A stretch of 64,000 nt of DNA from Desulfofundulus salinus (GCF_003627965.1 NZ_RBWE01000001.1:1102588-1166587); one strand, 5' to 3'; counted from the first letter of the stretch, positions 33,773 through 43,783 are shown. Notes: generated by a model not told the origin, from the sequence alone. Numbers and translations are program-made.

Positions 33773-33949
33773 ATGGGTGTTCCGAAAAGGAAAACTTCTA
33801 AGCGGCGGGCCAGAATGCGGCGGGCCCACTGGAAGATAGAGGCCCCGGGACTGGTGCGTTGTTCCCAGTGCCATGCCCTGATCGTGCCTCACCGGGTTTG
33901 CCCGGAATGCGGGTATTACAAGGCAAAAGAAGTGGTGAGAGTTCAGTAG
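33773..33949 (+). CDS. rpmF: Ribosomal protein bL32
   Basis: A 58-residue basic protein begins MGVPKRKTSKRRARMRRAHW. The zinc-ribbon form is retained: CSQC and, 13 residues later, CPEC. This is the usual length for L32. The ATG lies 11 bases after a purine-rich GGGGGGG stretch. It is a component of the 50S subunit and the second gene of the yceD operon. Confidence 0.95.
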   Translation: MGVPKRKTSKRRARMRRAHWKIEAPGLVRCSQCHALIVPHRVCPECGYYKAKEVVRVQ

Positions 33950-34069
33950 TTAATCCGGTTGCAAAAAGTTTAATCCATCTATAATCAGGTTTTAGCTCAA
34001 GCAGCTCCGGTAAAGGCGGGTATGTTTGTTGCCCTGCCTGCGCCGGAAAATTTTTTTGCCCTGGAGGAG

Positions 34070-34119
34070 TTGCTTTTTTTTGGCATTCCCGCTATACTTA
34101 TTTTAGTACCTGGTGCTAA
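34070..34119 (+). promoter_or_regulatory. fapR promoter with FapR operator
   Basis: A promoter (TTGCTT 34070-34075, 17-base spacer, TATACT 34093-34098) overlaps at its start site the palindrome TTAGTACCTGGTGCTAA (34103-34119). This closely matches the known FapR box. FapR would repress its own operon until malonyl-CoA or malonyl-ACP releases it. Confidence 0.85.
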
Positions 34120-34138
34120 ATTTTTTGGTGATGGGGCA

Positions 34139-34717
34139 ATGTCCAAAAGTCATACGGGAAAACTGAAGCGCCAGCAGCTGGTTGCCCGCTACCTGAGCGG
34201 CAACCCTTTCCTCACCGATGAGGATCTCGCCGCCATCCTGGGGGTCAGCGTACAGACCATCCGGCTGGATCGCAACGAGTTACATATTCCGGAAAAACGT
34301 GAGCGTTTGGAGCAGGTGGCCCGGGGCGTTTACGGCCAGCTCCGGGCTTTGAGTGAGACCGATCTGGTGGGTGAGCTGGTGGAGCTGAACATAGGCAAAT
34401 CGGGCGTTTCTATACTAACCATTACCGATGAGATGACCCTCAAACGCACCCGCGTGGCCCGGGGGCATTATTTATTTGCCCAGGCCAACTCTCTGGCGGT
34501 GGCTTTATGCGATGCCGAGGTGGCCCTTACCGGCACCACCAAGGTGAGTTTCCGCCGGCCGGTGTTTTGCGGGGAAAAGGTGGTGGCCAGGGCGTTTGTA
34601 AGGCGAAAAAAGGGCAATAAATATATGGTAAGGGTTGCCTCAAGAGTCAATAACGAGGTAGTGCTGGAAGGAAAATTTCTCATCTTCGCCATAGCAGAGG
34701 AGGTCTGGCGGCAGTGA
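34139..34717 (+). CDS. fapR: Fatty acid and phospholipid biosynthesis regulator
   Basis: A 192-residue repressor: an N-terminal helix-turn-helix (FLTDEDLAAILGVSVQTIRLDR, in part, residues 22-45), a linker helix, and a hot-dog thioesterase-like domain that binds malonyl-CoA. ARGHYLFAQANSLAVAL is the ligand-pocket helix region. The start MSKSHTG is used, because an upstream frame extension reads through the operator. The stop overlaps the GTG of plsX. It leads the lipid operon it controls. Confidence 0.93.
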   Translation: MSKSHTGKLKRQQLVARYLSGNPFLTDEDLAAILGVSVQTIRLDRNELHIPEKRERLEQVARGVYGQLRALSETDLVGELVELNIGKSGVSILTITDEMTLKRTRVARGHYLFAQANSLAVALCDAEVALTGTTKVSFRRPVFCGEKVVARAFVRRKKGNKYMVRVASRVNNEVVLEGKFLIFAIAEEVWRQ

Positions 34718-35724
34718 AAATTGCCGTTGATGCCATGGGCGGTGACCATGCGCCGGCGGAAATCGTGCGGGGGTCAGTGGAAGCGGCCCGGGAATACCGC
34801 CAGGAGATCATTCTGGTGGGGGACCGGGAAAAAATTCTGGCCGAACTGGGCCAGTCACCCCCTGATCATATTGAGGTGTTTCACGCCCCGGAAATTATTA
34901 CCATGGAGGAACAGCCGGCCGTAGCGGTCCGGAAAAAGAAACAGTCTTCCATTGTGCAGGCTGTGAGGCTGGTTAAGGAAGGGGAGGCAGCAGCCCTGGT
35001 TTCTGCCGGCAGTACGGGAGCGGCCATGGCGGCTTCCCTTTTAGGTTTGGGACGCATCCAGGGGATTGACCGCCCGGCCATAGCCAGTATTTTACCCCGG
35101 CGTGGGGGAACCACCGTCCTTTTAGATGCGGGAGCCAACGTGGACTGCAAACCCCACCATTTACTGCAGTTTGCCATTATGGGTTCCCTGTACGCCGAAA
35201 AGATCCTTGGCGTTCCCCGGCCCCGGGTTGGCCTTTTAAATGTGGGGGAAGAAGAGACAAAGGGCAACGAACTCACCCTGGCCACCTTTCCCCTCCTGCG
35301 CCAGGCAAGAATTAACTTTATCGGCAACGTGGAGGGGCGGGATATCTTCGCCGGTACGGTAGACGTGGTAGTTTGCGATGGCTTTGTGGGGAACATTGTT
35401 TTGAAGGCCGGAGAAGGGCTGGCCACGGCACTGCTTGGAATGATCAAGGAGGAAGTTACCAGGAGCTGGCTGGCCAAAATGGGTACGGCCATGGCCATCC
35501 CTGCATTAAAGTGTTTCGAAAGGCGCATTGATTATGCCGAGTACGGTGGCGCGCCGCTTTTAGGAGTCAACGGGGTATCCATCATTTGTCACGGCAGTTC
35601 CACTGCCCGGGCGATCAAAAACGCCATTAAAAGGGCCAGGGAAGCAGTTGAAACCGGCCTGGTAAGCGCCATCCGGAGCAGTATTGAAGACATCGCTGAG
35701 CACCAGAAAGTGGGGATAAGTTAA
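34714..35724 (+). CDS. plsX: Phosphate acyltransferase PlsX
   Basis: Forms acyl-phosphate from acyl-ACP for phospholipid synthesis. The 336-residue protein opens KIAVDAMGGDHAP. It contains SAGSTGAAMAAS, a glycine-rich GANVDCKP segment and GFVGNIVLK, as expected for PlsX. The GTG start overlaps the fapR stop by four bases. The stop overlaps the fabH ATG by one base, so the three genes are tightly coupled. Confidence 0.95.
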   Translation: MKIAVDAMGGDHAPAEIVRGSVEAAREYRQEIILVGDREKILAELGQSPPDHIEVFHAPEIITMEEQPAVAVRKKKQSSIVQAVRLVKEGEAAALVSAGSTGAAMAASLLGLGRIQGIDRPAIASILPRRGGTTVLLDAGANVDCKPHHLLQFAIMGSLYAEKILGVPRPRVGLLNVGEEETKGNELTLATFPLLRQARINFIGNVEGRDIFAGTVDVVVCDGFVGNIVLKAGEGLATALLGMIKEEVTRSWLAKMGTAMAIPALKCFERRIDYAEYGGAPLLGVNGVSIICHGSSTARAIKNAIKRAREAVETGLVSAIRSSIEDIAEHQKVGIS

Positions 35725-36779
35725 TGTCCAAAGAAATTTTGCCCGTGGGAATTTGGGGCACGGGCATTTATGTGCCTGAACGGGTGCTTACCAATGTGGA
35801 TTTGGAGCGTATGGTGGACACCAGTGACGAATGGATCCGCACCCGCACGGGCATCCGGAAAAGACATATTGCCGCGGATCACGAGGCGGCTTCCGACCTG
35901 GCCGTTCGGGCCGCCCGGCAGGCCATGGAGAATGCCGGGGTTACCGGGGAGGAAATTGATTTAATTATCGTCTCTACCAACAGTCCAGACATGCTGTTCC
36001 CGGCAACGGCCTGTCTGGTGCAGCATGCCCTGGGGGCAAAAAAGGCCGGGGCTTTTGATGTTCAGGCGGGGTGCACCGGCTTTATATACGCCCTGGCCTG
36101 CGGCAGCCAGTTTATCGCCGCCCGGGCGGCCAGAACCGTTCTGGTCATTGGTACGGAAGTCCTGAGCCGCCTGGTGAACTGGCAGGATCGCAACACTTGC
36201 GTCCTCTTTGGTGACGGCGCCGGGGCAGTGGTTATGGGGCCGGTTCCGGAGGGCTATGGCATCCTGGCCACCCGTCTGGGTGCGGATGGGTCAGGGGGGC
36301 CGCTTTTATCCCTTCCGGCGGGGCTTTCCCGTTACCCGGCATCAGAGGAAACACTGGCAAAAAAACAGCACTTTATACATATGAATGGCCGGGAAGTATT
36401 TAAGTTTGCCGTCAAGGTGATGGAGGAGAGCTGCCAGGAGGTTTTGCAGGCAGCCGGTCTGGATACGCCAGAGCTGGATTTTTTGATTCCCCACCAGGCC
36501 AACACCCGTATTATCGAGGCTGCCGCTAAAAGGCTGGGCCTGCCTTTAGAGCGGGTATGGATCAATGTGGACCGTTACGGTAATACTTCCGCCGCTTCTA
36601 TTCCCCTGGCTTTGCACGAGGCCCTGGAGGCGGGGCGGATCCAGGACGGCGATCACGTGGTGCTGGTGGCCTTTGGCGCAGGTCTCACCTGGGGAGCCAC
36701 CCTGCTACGCTGGTATGATTATCGATCAAAACCTTTGAGAAGGGAGACGGATAACCATCATCCGCACGAAGCTTTGTGA
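35724..36779 (+). CDS. fabH: Beta-ketoacyl-ACP synthase III
   Basis: Condenses acetyl- or branched acyl-CoA with malonyl-ACP to start fatty-acid chains. The 351-residue thiolase-fold protein has the catalytic triad: Cys in AGCTGFIYAL near 117, His in HQANTRI near 255 and Asn in YGNTSAAS near 285. About 20 extra residues follow the usual C-terminus (YDYRSKPLRRETDN and on). These overlap the start region of fabK, so the stop may have been displaced. Confidence 0.94.
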   Translation: MSKEILPVGIWGTGIYVPERVLTNVDLERMVDTSDEWIRTRTGIRKRHIAADHEAASDLAVRAARQAMENAGVTGEEIDLIIVSTNSPDMLFPATACLVQHALGAKKAGAFDVQAGCTGFIYALACGSQFIAARAARTVLVIGTEVLSRLVNWQDRNTCVLFGDGAGAVVMGPVPEGYGILATRLGADGSGGPLLSLPAGLSRYPASEETLAKKQHFIHMNGREVFKFAVKVMEESCQEVLQAAGLDTPELDFLIPHQANTRIIEAAAKRLGLPLERVWINVDRYGNTSAASIPLALHEALEAGRIQDGDHVVLVAFGAGLTWGATLLRWYDYRSKPLRRETDNHHPHEAL

Positions 36780-37710
36780 TTTGCTGGGAATCGAATATCC
36801 CATCATCCAGGGTGGGATGGCCTGGGTTTCCACCGCTGAACTGGCGGCCGCAGTTAGTGAGGCCGGCGGGTTGGGAATCATTGGTTCCGGCCAGGCTCCC
36901 CCGGAATGGGTGCGGGAGCAGGTACGCCTGGCCCGAAAACTGACGTCCAAACCCTTCGGGGTAAATGTTATGTTACGCTCGCCTTATGTAGACGAAGTGA
37001 TGCAGGTGCTTTTGGAGGAACGGGTTCCGGTAATTACCACCGGGGCGGGCAACCCGGGCAAATATCTGACCGGCCTGCAGGCGGCGGGCATCCGGGTAAT
37101 TCCGGTGGTGGCTTCGGTGGCCCTGGCCAGGCGCCTGGCCAGAAGCGGTGTGGACGCCCTTATTGCCGAGGGCATGGAGAGCGGCGGCCATGTGGGTGAG
37201 CTTTGCACTTTCCCCCTGGTCCCGCAAATTGTGGACGCGGTGGGTATTCCCGTCATTGCCGCCGGCGGTATTTACGACGGCCGGGGTCTGGCAGCCGCCC
37301 TCATGCTGGGGGCGCAGGGTGTACAAATGGGTACCCGTTTCATGTGCGCGGCGGAGTGTACCATTCATCCAGCCGTAAAGGAGATGGTGATTAAGGCCAG
37401 GGACCGGGATACAGTGGTCACCGGCCGGCCCACAGGCCACCCTGTGCGGGTATTACGCAATAAATTGAGTAAACAATTCGAAGAACTGGAAAGCCGCTGC
37501 GCCCCGCCGGAAGAACTGGAGAAACTGGGCATAGGGAAACTGCGGGCGGCCATGGTTGACGGCGATGTGGAATACGGTTCGGTAATGGCCGGACAGGTGT
37601 CGGCCATGGTGCGGGAAATTCAGCCCGCCCGGGAAATCGTCCTGGAAGTGGTGCGGGGTGCGGCAGCCCTGTTGTCGGACGCATCCCGGTGGGTGGTGTC
37701 CGGGAAATGA
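36757..37710 (+). CDS. fabK: Enoyl-ACP reductase II (FMN-dependent)
   Basis: Reduces enoyl-ACP with NAD(P)H and FMN, replacing FabI. The 317-residue barrel has GIEYPIIQGGMAWVSTAELA near the start, GGLGIIGSG, and MESGGHVGE with the catalytic-type His, then GAQGVQMGTRF. Comparison with relatives (MIKTKLCDLLGI) puts the start at IRTKLCDLL, where two ATC codons stand (36757, 36760). AAGGGAG lies ten bases upstream. The first conventional start (TTG 36781) would remove eight conserved residues. ATC initiation is thus likely. A nitronate monooxygenase is less likely in this operon. Confidence 0.9.
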   Translation: MIRTKLCDLLGIEYPIIQGGMAWVSTAELAAAVSEAGGLGIIGSGQAPPEWVREQVRLARKLTSKPFGVNVMLRSPYVDEVMQVLLEERVPVITTGAGNPGKYLTGLQAAGIRVIPVVASVALARRLARSGVDALIAEGMESGGHVGELCTFPLVPQIVDAVGIPVIAAGGIYDGRGLAAALMLGAQGVQMGTRFMCAAECTIHPAVKEMVIKARDRDTVVTGRPTGHPVRVLRNKLSKQFEELESRCAPPEELEKLGIGKLRAAMVDGDVEYGSVMAGQVSAMVREIQPAREIVLEVVRGAAALLSDASRWVVSGK

Positions 37711-38645
37711 AGCTGGCCTTTATCTTCCCCGGCCAGGGGTCGCAGTATGTGGGTATGGGCCGTCAGATGTACGAGTGCTTCCCGGTTGCCCGGCGCACTT
37801 TTGAAGAGGCCGACGCCTCTTTGGGCTTTACCTTAAGCCGCTTATGTTTTGAAGGCCCGGCAGAGGAACTGCAGCATACCATGAATGCCCAGCCGGCCAT
37901 CCTCACGGTAAGTGTGGCCTGTTTACGGGTGCTCCGGGAAAAAGGGGTAGTACCGGACGTGGCTGCCGGCCACAGCCTGGGGGAATACAGCGCCCTGGTG
38001 GCGGCGGGGGCCATAACCTTTGCCGATGCGGTAAAAATAGTGCGCAAGCGGGGCCAGTTCATGCAGGAGGCGGTACCCCTGGGAGCCGGGGGGATGATGG
38101 CCGTCCTCGGACTGGATGTTCCAACGGTCGAAGAGATCTGTCGCCGGGCATCCGATGCCGGGGTGGTGGAAGCGGTCAACCTCAACTGTCCGGGCCAGGT
38201 GGTCATTGCCGGGGAAATGCAGGCTCTGGAACGGGCCTGTGTGCTGGCCAAAGAAGCGGGAGCCAGGCGTTGCGTTCCCCTGGCCGTAAGCGCTCCCTTC
38301 CACTCCAGCTTGATGCGCCCGGCCGGGGAGAAACTGGCCCGGGAGCTGGAGCAGGTGGCCATGGCCGATCTCCGGTTTCCCGTGGTGGCCAATGTTACGG
38401 CCGACTTCGTGACCTCCAAAGAGGAGGTAAAAAGGCTCCTGGTGCAGCAGGTTTACAGCCCCGTGCGCTGGGAGGAAAGCATGCGGCGGCTCATTGCCGG
38501 CGGCGTCCAGGCCTTTATCGAGGTGGGTCCCGGGACGGTGCTCTGCGGCCTGTTGCGCAAGATTGACCGTCAGGTACACTGCTGGTCGGTCCAGGATCCG
38601 GAGTCCCTGGAAAAAGTCCTTGCATGCCTTAAGGAGGTTAGCTAA
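37707..38645 (+). CDS. fabD: Malonyl-CoA:ACP transacylase
   Basis: Transfers malonyl from CoA to ACP. The 312-residue protein contains [12 protein letters not shown] near the start, the nucleophile motif GHSLGEYSA near 90, the substrate Arg region RGQFMQEAV and the catalytic His in APFHSSLM near 200. The ATG overlaps the fabK stop (ATGA). fabG follows after one base. Confidence 0.96.
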   Translation: MKLAFIFPGQGSQYVGMGRQMYECFPVARRTFEEADASLGFTLSRLCFEGPAEELQHTMNAQPAILTVSVACLRVLREKGVVPDVAAGHSLGEYSALVAAGAITFADAVKIVRKRGQFMQEAVPLGAGGMMAVLGLDVPTVEEICRRASDAGVVEAVNLNCPGQVVIAGEMQALERACVLAKEAGARRCVPLAVSAPFHSSLMRPAGEKLARELEQVAMADLRFPVVANVTADFVTSKEEVKRLLVQQVYSPVRWEESMRRLIAGGVQAFIEVGPGTVLCGLLRKIDRQVHCWSVQDPESLEKVLACLKEVS

Positions 38646-38646
38646 A

Positions 38647-39390
38647 ATGTTACTTGACGGTAAAAAGGCCATTGTTACCGGTGCTTCCCGGGGCATCGGC
38701 CGGGCCATTGCCCTGGCTTTGGCCCGGGCCGGGGCGGACGTGGTGGTGAATTTTAACGGTCAGGCCGCCGCCGCCGAGGAAGTAGTTACCCGGATCCGGG
38801 AGATGGGCCGGCAGGCGGTAACCTGCCAGGCGGATGTTTCCGTGCCTTCCGAGGCGGCAAAACTGGTTAATGTGGCCGCCGAGCAACTGGGCGGACTGCA
38901 TATCCTGGTGAACAACGCCGGCATCACCCGGGATAACCTGGTGATGCGCATGGCGGATGAAGATTGGGACCGGGTGCTGGACGTAAATTTAAAGGGTGCT
39001 TTTAACACCATCAAGGCAGCTTCCCGGTTGATGATGAAAGCCCGCTGGGGCCGCATTATCAACATCAGTTCGGTGGTCGGCATCACGGGCAACGCCGGCC
39101 AGGCCAGTTACGCCGCCAGCAAGGCCGGGCTCATCGGTCTGACCAAAGCGGTGGCTAAAGAACTGGGCTCCCGGAACATTACCGTTAACGCGGTGGCACC
39201 GGGGTTTATCCTTACCGATATGACCGGCTCCCTTTCCGGGGCCGTCAGGGAAAAGATGTTAAGCCGGGTGGCACTGGGCCGTTTCGGGCAGCCTGAAGAG
39301 GTAGCCGCGGCAGTGGTTTTCCTGGCCAGCGATGCTGCGGGGTATATTACCGGGCAAACCATTGTCGTTGACGGCGGTCTAACTATATAG
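38647..39390 (+). CDS. fabG: 3-oxoacyl-ACP reductase
   Basis: A 247-residue NADPH-dependent short-chain dehydrogenase: [12 protein letters not shown] at the N-terminus, NNAGITRDN, catalytic Ser in INISSVVG near 140 and YAASKAG near 153, and the C-terminal GQTIVVDGG. All catalytic residues are present. SD AAGGAGG lies before the ATG within the end of fabD. Confidence 0.96.
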   Translation: MLLDGKKAIVTGASRGIGRAIALALARAGADVVVNFNGQAAAAEEVVTRIREMGRQAVTCQADVSVPSEAAKLVNVAAEQLGGLHILVNNAGITRDNLVMRMADEDWDRVLDVNLKGAFNTIKAASRLMMKARWGRIINISSVVGITGNAGQASYAASKAGLIGLTKAVAKELGSRNITVNAVAPGFILTDMTGSLSGAVREKMLSRVALGRFGQPEEVAAAVVFLASDAAGYITGQTIVVDGGLTI

Positions 39391-39439
39391 GCTGATTACA
39401 TAAAGTTAGTGTGAATAGCATTGGAAGGGGGTGAAACAT

Positions 39440-39670
39440 TTGTCCGTTTTTGAGAAGGTTAAAGCCATCATTGTGGAACAGTTGGGGGTAGATGAATCAG
39501 AAGTGACCATGGAAGCCTCCTTCATTGAGGATTTGGGGGCTGACTCCCTGGACATTGTGGAACTGGTGATGGCCCTGGAAGAGGAATTTGACCTGACTAT
39601 TCCCGATGAGGATGCGGAGAAGATCCGCACTGTGGGTGAGGCCGTCAGATATATTCAGGAGCATTTATAA
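39440..39670 (+). CDS. acpP: Acyl carrier protein
   Basis: A 76-residue acidic four-helix protein with the phosphopantetheine site [10 protein letters not shown] (Ser near 37). The start is TTG (MSVFEKVK), since GGAAGGGGGTGA lies just before it. A GTG three codons upstream falls inside that site. It carries growing acyl chains for the surrounding Fab enzymes. A terminator follows. Confidence 0.95.
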   Translation: MSVFEKVKAIIVEQLGVDESEVTMEASFIEDLGADSLDIVELVMALEEEFDLTIPDEDAEKIRTVGEAVRYIQEHL

Positions 39671-39682
39671 GTAAAATCCCAG

Positions 39683-39710
39683 GTCCCGCGATCATTACGC
39701 GGGACTTTTT
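39683..39710 (+). terminator. Terminator after acpP
   Basis: The stem GTCCCGCG / CGCGGGAC with a seven-base loop is followed by five T. As it lies before fabF, it probably attenuates rather than fully stops transcription, leaving acpP at higher mRNA level. Confidence 0.85.
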
Positions 39711-39748
39711 GAAATATGCTTTCATGAATCGCTTAAGGAGGTAAGGTT

Positions 39749-40990
39749 TTGTCCAATAGAGTTGTGGTAACCGGTGTGGGCATAATATCCCCGGTGGGTA
39801 CTGGTGTGAAGGACTTTTGGGCCAATATTACGGCGGGGAAAAGCGGCGTAGGGCCCATTACCCGCTTTGACGCCAGTGCCTACGATACCCGCTTTGCCGC
39901 CGAGGTAAAGGATTTTGACCCCACCCGGTACATAGACAAAAAAGAAGCACGGCGCATGGATCGCTTTACCCAGTTTGCCCTGGCCGCCACGAACATGGCC
40001 TTAGAAGATGCCGGTCTTGACCTGGAACAGGTGAACAGGGACCGGGTCGGTGTTATTTTGGGCTCGGGCATTGGCGGTATTGAGACACTGGAAGAGCAGC
40101 ACCAGGTCCTTCTTAAACGCGGCCCGGGACGGGTGAGCCCCTTTTTCATCCCCATGATGATTGCCAATATGGGAGCAGGCCAGATTGCCATTACCCACCG
40201 GCTGCGGGGTTGTAATTTAACTGTCACCAGTGCCTGTGCCTCCAGCAATCATGCCGTGGGTGACGCCTTTCGCCTGCTCCAGTGGGGCCATGCGGATATA
40301 GTAATCACCGGCGGCAGCGAGGCGCCCATCACTCCGCTGTCGGTGGCGGGTTTTTCAGCGATGAAGGCCCTTTCCACCCGTAATGACGAGCCGGAGAAGG
40401 CAAGCCGGCCCTTTGATGCCGGGCGGGACGGTTTTGTCATTGGTGAAGGGGCGGCCATCCTGATCCTGGAGACCCTGGAGCACGCTCAAGGACGAAAGGC
40501 CCGCATTTACGCCGAGGTGGCGGGTTACGGTACCAGCTGTGACGCCTACCACATTACGGCGCCCGATCCCGAGGGCAGCGGGGCGTCTTTATCCATGGAA
40601 TTGGCCCTCAAAGATGCCGGCCTGCCGCCGGAAAAGGTGGATTATATCAATGCCCACGGTACCTCCACCCCTCTGGGAGACCGGCTGGAGACAGTGGCCA
40701 TTAAACGTGTCTTTGGTGATCACGCTTACCGGCTGGCCGTCAGTTCCACCAAGTCCATGACCGGCCACCTCCTGGGGGCGGCGGGTGGCCTGGAGGCGGT
40801 CGTCTGCGTGCTGGCTATTTACCACGGGGTGATCCCCCCAACCATCAATTACGAGGAACCGGATCCGGAATGCGACCTGGATTACGTACCCAACCAGGCC
40901 CGGAAGGCGCCCGTGGAGGTTGCCTTAAGCAACTCCTTTGGTTTCGGGGGACATAACGCCACCCTTATATTCCGCAAGCTTCAAGGCTAA
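39749..40990 (+). CDS. fabF: Beta-ketoacyl-ACP synthase II
   Basis: Chain-elongating condensing enzyme, 413 residues. It has the active-site Cys in [14 protein letters not shown] near 164, His in [11 protein letters not shown] near 304 and His in [13 protein letters not shown] near 340. The start is TTG with AAGGAGGTAAGG directly upstream, a very strong site. rnc begins 12 bases after the stop. Confidence 0.96.
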   Translation: MSNRVVVTGVGIISPVGTGVKDFWANITAGKSGVGPITRFDASAYDTRFAAEVKDFDPTRYIDKKEARRMDRFTQFALAATNMALEDAGLDLEQVNRDRVGVILGSGIGGIETLEEQHQVLLKRGPGRVSPFFIPMMIANMGAGQIAITHRLRGCNLTVTSACASSNHAVGDAFRLLQWGHADIVITGGSEAPITPLSVAGFSAMKALSTRNDEPEKASRPFDAGRDGFVIGEGAAILILETLEHAQGRKARIYAEVAGYGTSCDAYHITAPDPEGSGASLSMELALKDAGLPPEKVDYINAHGTSTPLGDRLETVAIKRVFGDHAYRLAVSSTKSMTGHLLGAAGGLEAVVCVLAIYHGVIPPTINYEEPDPECDLDYVPNQARKAPVEVALSNSFGFGGHNATLIFRKLQG

Positions 40991-41002
40991 AATGGTGATG
41001 AG

Positions 41003-41722
41003 ATGACGGGAATTGAAGAGAAAATCAGCGTCTTGAAAGAAAAGCTGGGGTTCCTCTGGCAAAATGAGGATTTGTTGCGCCTGGCTTTGACCCATAGTTC
41101 CTATGCCTACGAAAAAAATTTCCGGAGCCAGGAAAACAACCAGCGGTTGGAGTTCCTCGGCGATGCGGTACTGGAACTGGTGGTCAGCGATTATCTCTAC
41201 CGCACCTATCCCGGGCACACCGAAGGGGAATTGACCAGATTGCGGGCGGCAGTAGTGTGCGAGCCTTCTCTGGCCCGGACGGCCCGGGAACTGGATCTGG
41301 GTTCCTGCCTTTATATGGGCCGGGGGGAGGAACGTTCGGGGGGGCGGGAACGCCCCTCCATCCTGGCTGACGCCTTTGAGGCCCTTTTAGGGGCCATTTA
41401 CCTCGACCAGGGGCTGGCAATGGCCAAAAAGGTTGCTCTTCAATACCTTAAGCCGGTTATTAAAGATGTGATGGAAGGTCGCGTGGAGCGGGACTATAAA
41501 ACTGAATTGCAGGAAATCCTGCAAGAGGAAGGTAAAGTAGGCATCAGTTACGCCATTTTACGTGAGGAAGGTCCCGATCATCATAAAACCTTTACTGCCG
41601 CGGTATATTTTGGAGGTAAGGAGATGGGTCGGGGACAGGGGCGTTCGAAAAAAGAAGCGGAGCAACAGGCCGCATGCCGGGCACTGGCCAGGCTGGGATA
41701 TCTCCACGGGACGGAGCAGTAG
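41003..41722 (+). CDS. rnc: Ribonuclease III
   Basis: Cuts double-stranded RNA, including rRNA precursors. The 239-residue protein has the endonuclease signature RLEFLGDAVLELVVSDYL near 49 and the second metal-site region ILADAFEALLGAIYLD near 120. A C-terminal double-stranded-RNA-binding domain (about 165-235, ending KKEAEQQAACRALARLG) follows. Its gap to fabF is 12 bases; ftsY follows after 13 bases. Confidence 0.96.
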   Translation: MTGIEEKISVLKEKLGFLWQNEDLLRLALTHSSYAYEKNFRSQENNQRLEFLGDAVLELVVSDYLYRTYPGHTEGELTRLRAAVVCEPSLARTARELDLGSCLYMGRGEERSGGRERPSILADAFEALLGAIYLDQGLAMAKKVALQYLKPVIKDVMEGRVERDYKTELQEILQEEGKVGISYAILREEGPDHHKTFTAAVYFGGKEMGRGQGRSKKEAEQQAACRALARLGYLHGTEQ

Positions 41723-41735
41723 GAGGTTTTTAGGG

Positions 41736-42647
41736 ATGGGGTTTTTTAACCGCCTGAAAGAGAGTTTAACGAAAACCCGCCAGGGTCTGGTGGAAAAAAT
41801 CGAAAATCTCATTATCGGACGCCAGGCCATTGATGAAAGCCTCTTTGATGAGCTGGAGGAAGTGCTAATCGGAGCCGACGTGGGGGTGGAAACGGCCCTG
41901 GAGTTGATGGAAACCCTGCGCCGGCAGGTTAAAGAACGAAAGATAAAAGATCCCGAACAGTTAAAGCCCCTTTTGCAGGACCTCATCCAGGACATCTTAA
42001 GCACAGGCGAGAGGTCCCTTAACCGGGGTGGCCCCCCCACGGTAATCCTGGTAGTGGGGGTTAACGGCGTGGGCAAGACCACCACCATCGGTAAGCTGGC
42101 CCACTACTTCAAATCCCGGGGAGAGCGGGTACTTCTCGGGGCGGCGGATACCTTCCGGGCGGCGGCCATCGATCAGCTGGAGATCTGGGGCCGGCGGGTA
42201 GGAGTGGATGTGATCAAGCATAAAGAAGGGTCTGACCCGGCAGCCGTAGCCTATGATGCCCTGCAGGCGGCCAGGGCACGAAAAATGGACATGCTCATTA
42301 TCGATACCGCCGGCCGGCTGCACACCAAAAGCAACCTCATGGATGAACTGAAAAAAATCCGCCGGGTGCTGGGTCGGGAACTGCCCGGGGCACCCCACGA
42401 GGTGTTGCTGGTGCTGGATGCCACCACAGGGCAAAATGCCATTTCCCAGGCCTGCCTGTTTGGCGAGGCCACCGGTGTGACGGGCATTGTCCTGACCAAG
42501 CTGGATGGTACGGCCAAGGGCGGGGTGATTATCGGCATCCGCCAGATCCTGGACATCCCGGTTAAATTCATTGGTATCGGTGAAGGAGTGGAGGACCTGC
42601 GTCCCTTTAACCCGCAGGAGTTTGTAGCCGCCTTATTTGAGAAATAG
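41736..42647 (+). CDS. ftsY: Signal recognition particle receptor FtsY
   Basis: A 303-residue SRP GTPase: N domain helices (about 1-90), then the G domain with GVNGVGKTTTIGKLA, DTFRAAAIDQL, DTAGRLHTKSNLM, TKLDGTAKGG and the closing GIGEGVEDLRPF. Unlike enteric FtsY it has no long acidic A domain, as is common in Gram-positives. The start is the ATG (MGFFNRLKES) with TAGGAGG nine bases upstream. Confidence 0.96.
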   Translation: MGFFNRLKESLTKTRQGLVEKIENLIIGRQAIDESLFDELEEVLIGADVGVETALELMETLRRQVKERKIKDPEQLKPLLQDLIQDILSTGERSLNRGGPPTVILVVGVNGVGKTTTIGKLAHYFKSRGERVLLGAADTFRAAAIDQLEIWGRRVGVDVIKHKEGSDPAAVAYDALQAARARKMDMLIIDTAGRLHTKSNLMDELKKIRRVLGRELPGAPHEVLLVLDATTGQNAISQACLFGEATGVTGIVLTKLDGTAKGGVIIGIRQILDIPVKFIGIGEGVEDLRPFNPQEFVAALFEK

Positions 42648-42682
42648 TCATTGCGAACCGGGTAGGAGGCCTGGTTTTCTTT

Positions 42683-43783
42683 TTACATCCCGGGGTGGAT
42701 TTTTTGCTTTAATTGCTGCAAGAGGTTGAGCAATTCCGTGCCGTATTGTAATACGTCAATGTTGGTATTGTAAATGAGCTGTTTTATCCCGGGGGTGCTG
42801 ACCAGTTTTACCAGGTTGTCGAAATCGGCGTTGTTCATATTGTTGAGTATCTGGCGTAAAGTTGCCAGGCGGGTGATCTTCCGTCGTAAATCGCGGGTCA
42901 GGTTGGTGTAGGATTCCCCCCGGGCCAGTGCCCGGCCGGCATAAACCCCGCTCCTAATGGAGAACATGACGCCGAATCCTAAAAAAGGCTCCATAAATCC
43001 CCCGGCATTCCCGATCATCAATATATTGCCTACTTGCGGCGGGTAGCAATAGCCACTGATATGTTGTAGGGAAAAATTATCTAACACCTGGTAATCAAGT
43101 TTTTCCATTTCCCAGAAGAGACGCCATTTCTCTTCAATCTCATCGGCATTGCTATTGCTAACTATTAAAATCAGGGAGGCGCGGTGAGCATTAAAAGGTG
43201 AGAGGTAGGCGTAGGCATGGCGTGAGTATTTAGTATTGACCCACATGATCAGGGTATTGGGGTCGAAGTTCCCCAGTACCACCGCTCCCCGCACCCAGGT
43301 TTTCAAGAAGTCCTGCCAGCAGCCCAGCGTGCGCGCGACCGTTGGTGTGCCGTCGGCCACCACCACGTAATCGTAATGGCGCGCCAGCACCTGCCAGTCG
43401 GCATAACGGTTAAAATATACCGGCGTTTTTAAAAGGGAGTAGAGCTGGCTTTCCGTGGAATTTTCGTCCTGCCCCCGCTGGATGAAATAACCCAGGTGTC
43501 CGGTAACAGTGCGGGTGACGTTGGGCATATGCATAATTACTCTTTTCCAGGGGGCCAGGGGCTTGATGGGCAAATGCAGTTCGTTTTTTAAGTAATCCAT
43601 CTGGTCTTTGATGGGCCGGGACATAAGTTGTAAAAGCCCGCCTACATGGTTAAAAGCTTCCCCTGCCCGGGAGCGCTGCTCAAAAATAGCCGGGGCAATA
43701 CCGTGACGCTCCAGTTCCAGGGCGCAGGCCAGGCCGGAAATACCGGCGCCGATAATGGCAATCCGGGGCGTGTGGCGACCCAT
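42683..43783 (-). CDS. FAD-dependent oxidoreductase, geranylgeranyl-reductase-like (paralogue A)
   Basis: The 366-residue flavoprotein has an N-terminal FAD-binding motif IAIIGAGISGLACALEL and a second FAD contact at ILMIGNAGGFMEPFLGFGV (near 270). Between them is a substrate domain without recognised catalytic residues. It is paralogous to the protein at 44986: both are 366 residues and share the KDQ-x-x-YL and PLAP blocks and the ending GIKQLIYNTNIDV/GIKHLIYHSGLDI. The substrate is unknown; an isoprenoid or lipid double bond is one possibility. ATG is preceded by GGGAGGG. Confidence 0.78.
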   Translation of the reverse strand: MGRHTPRIAIIGAGISGLACALELERHGIAPAIFEQRSRAGEAFNHVGGLLQLMSRPIKDQMDYLKNELHLPIKPLAPWKRVIMHMPNVTRTVTGHLGYFIQRGQDENSTESQLYSLLKTPVYFNRYADWQVLARHYDYVVVADGTPTVARTLGCWQDFLKTWVRGAVVLGNFDPNTLIMWVNTKYSRHAYAYLSPFNAHRASLILIVSNSNADEIEEKWRLFWEMEKLDYQVLDNFSLQHISGYCYPPQVGNILMIGNAGGFMEPFLGFGVMFSIRSGVYAGRALARGESYTNLTRDLRRKITRLATLRQILNNMNNADFDNLVKLVSTPGIKQLIYNTNIDVLQYGTELLNLLQQLKQKIHPGM

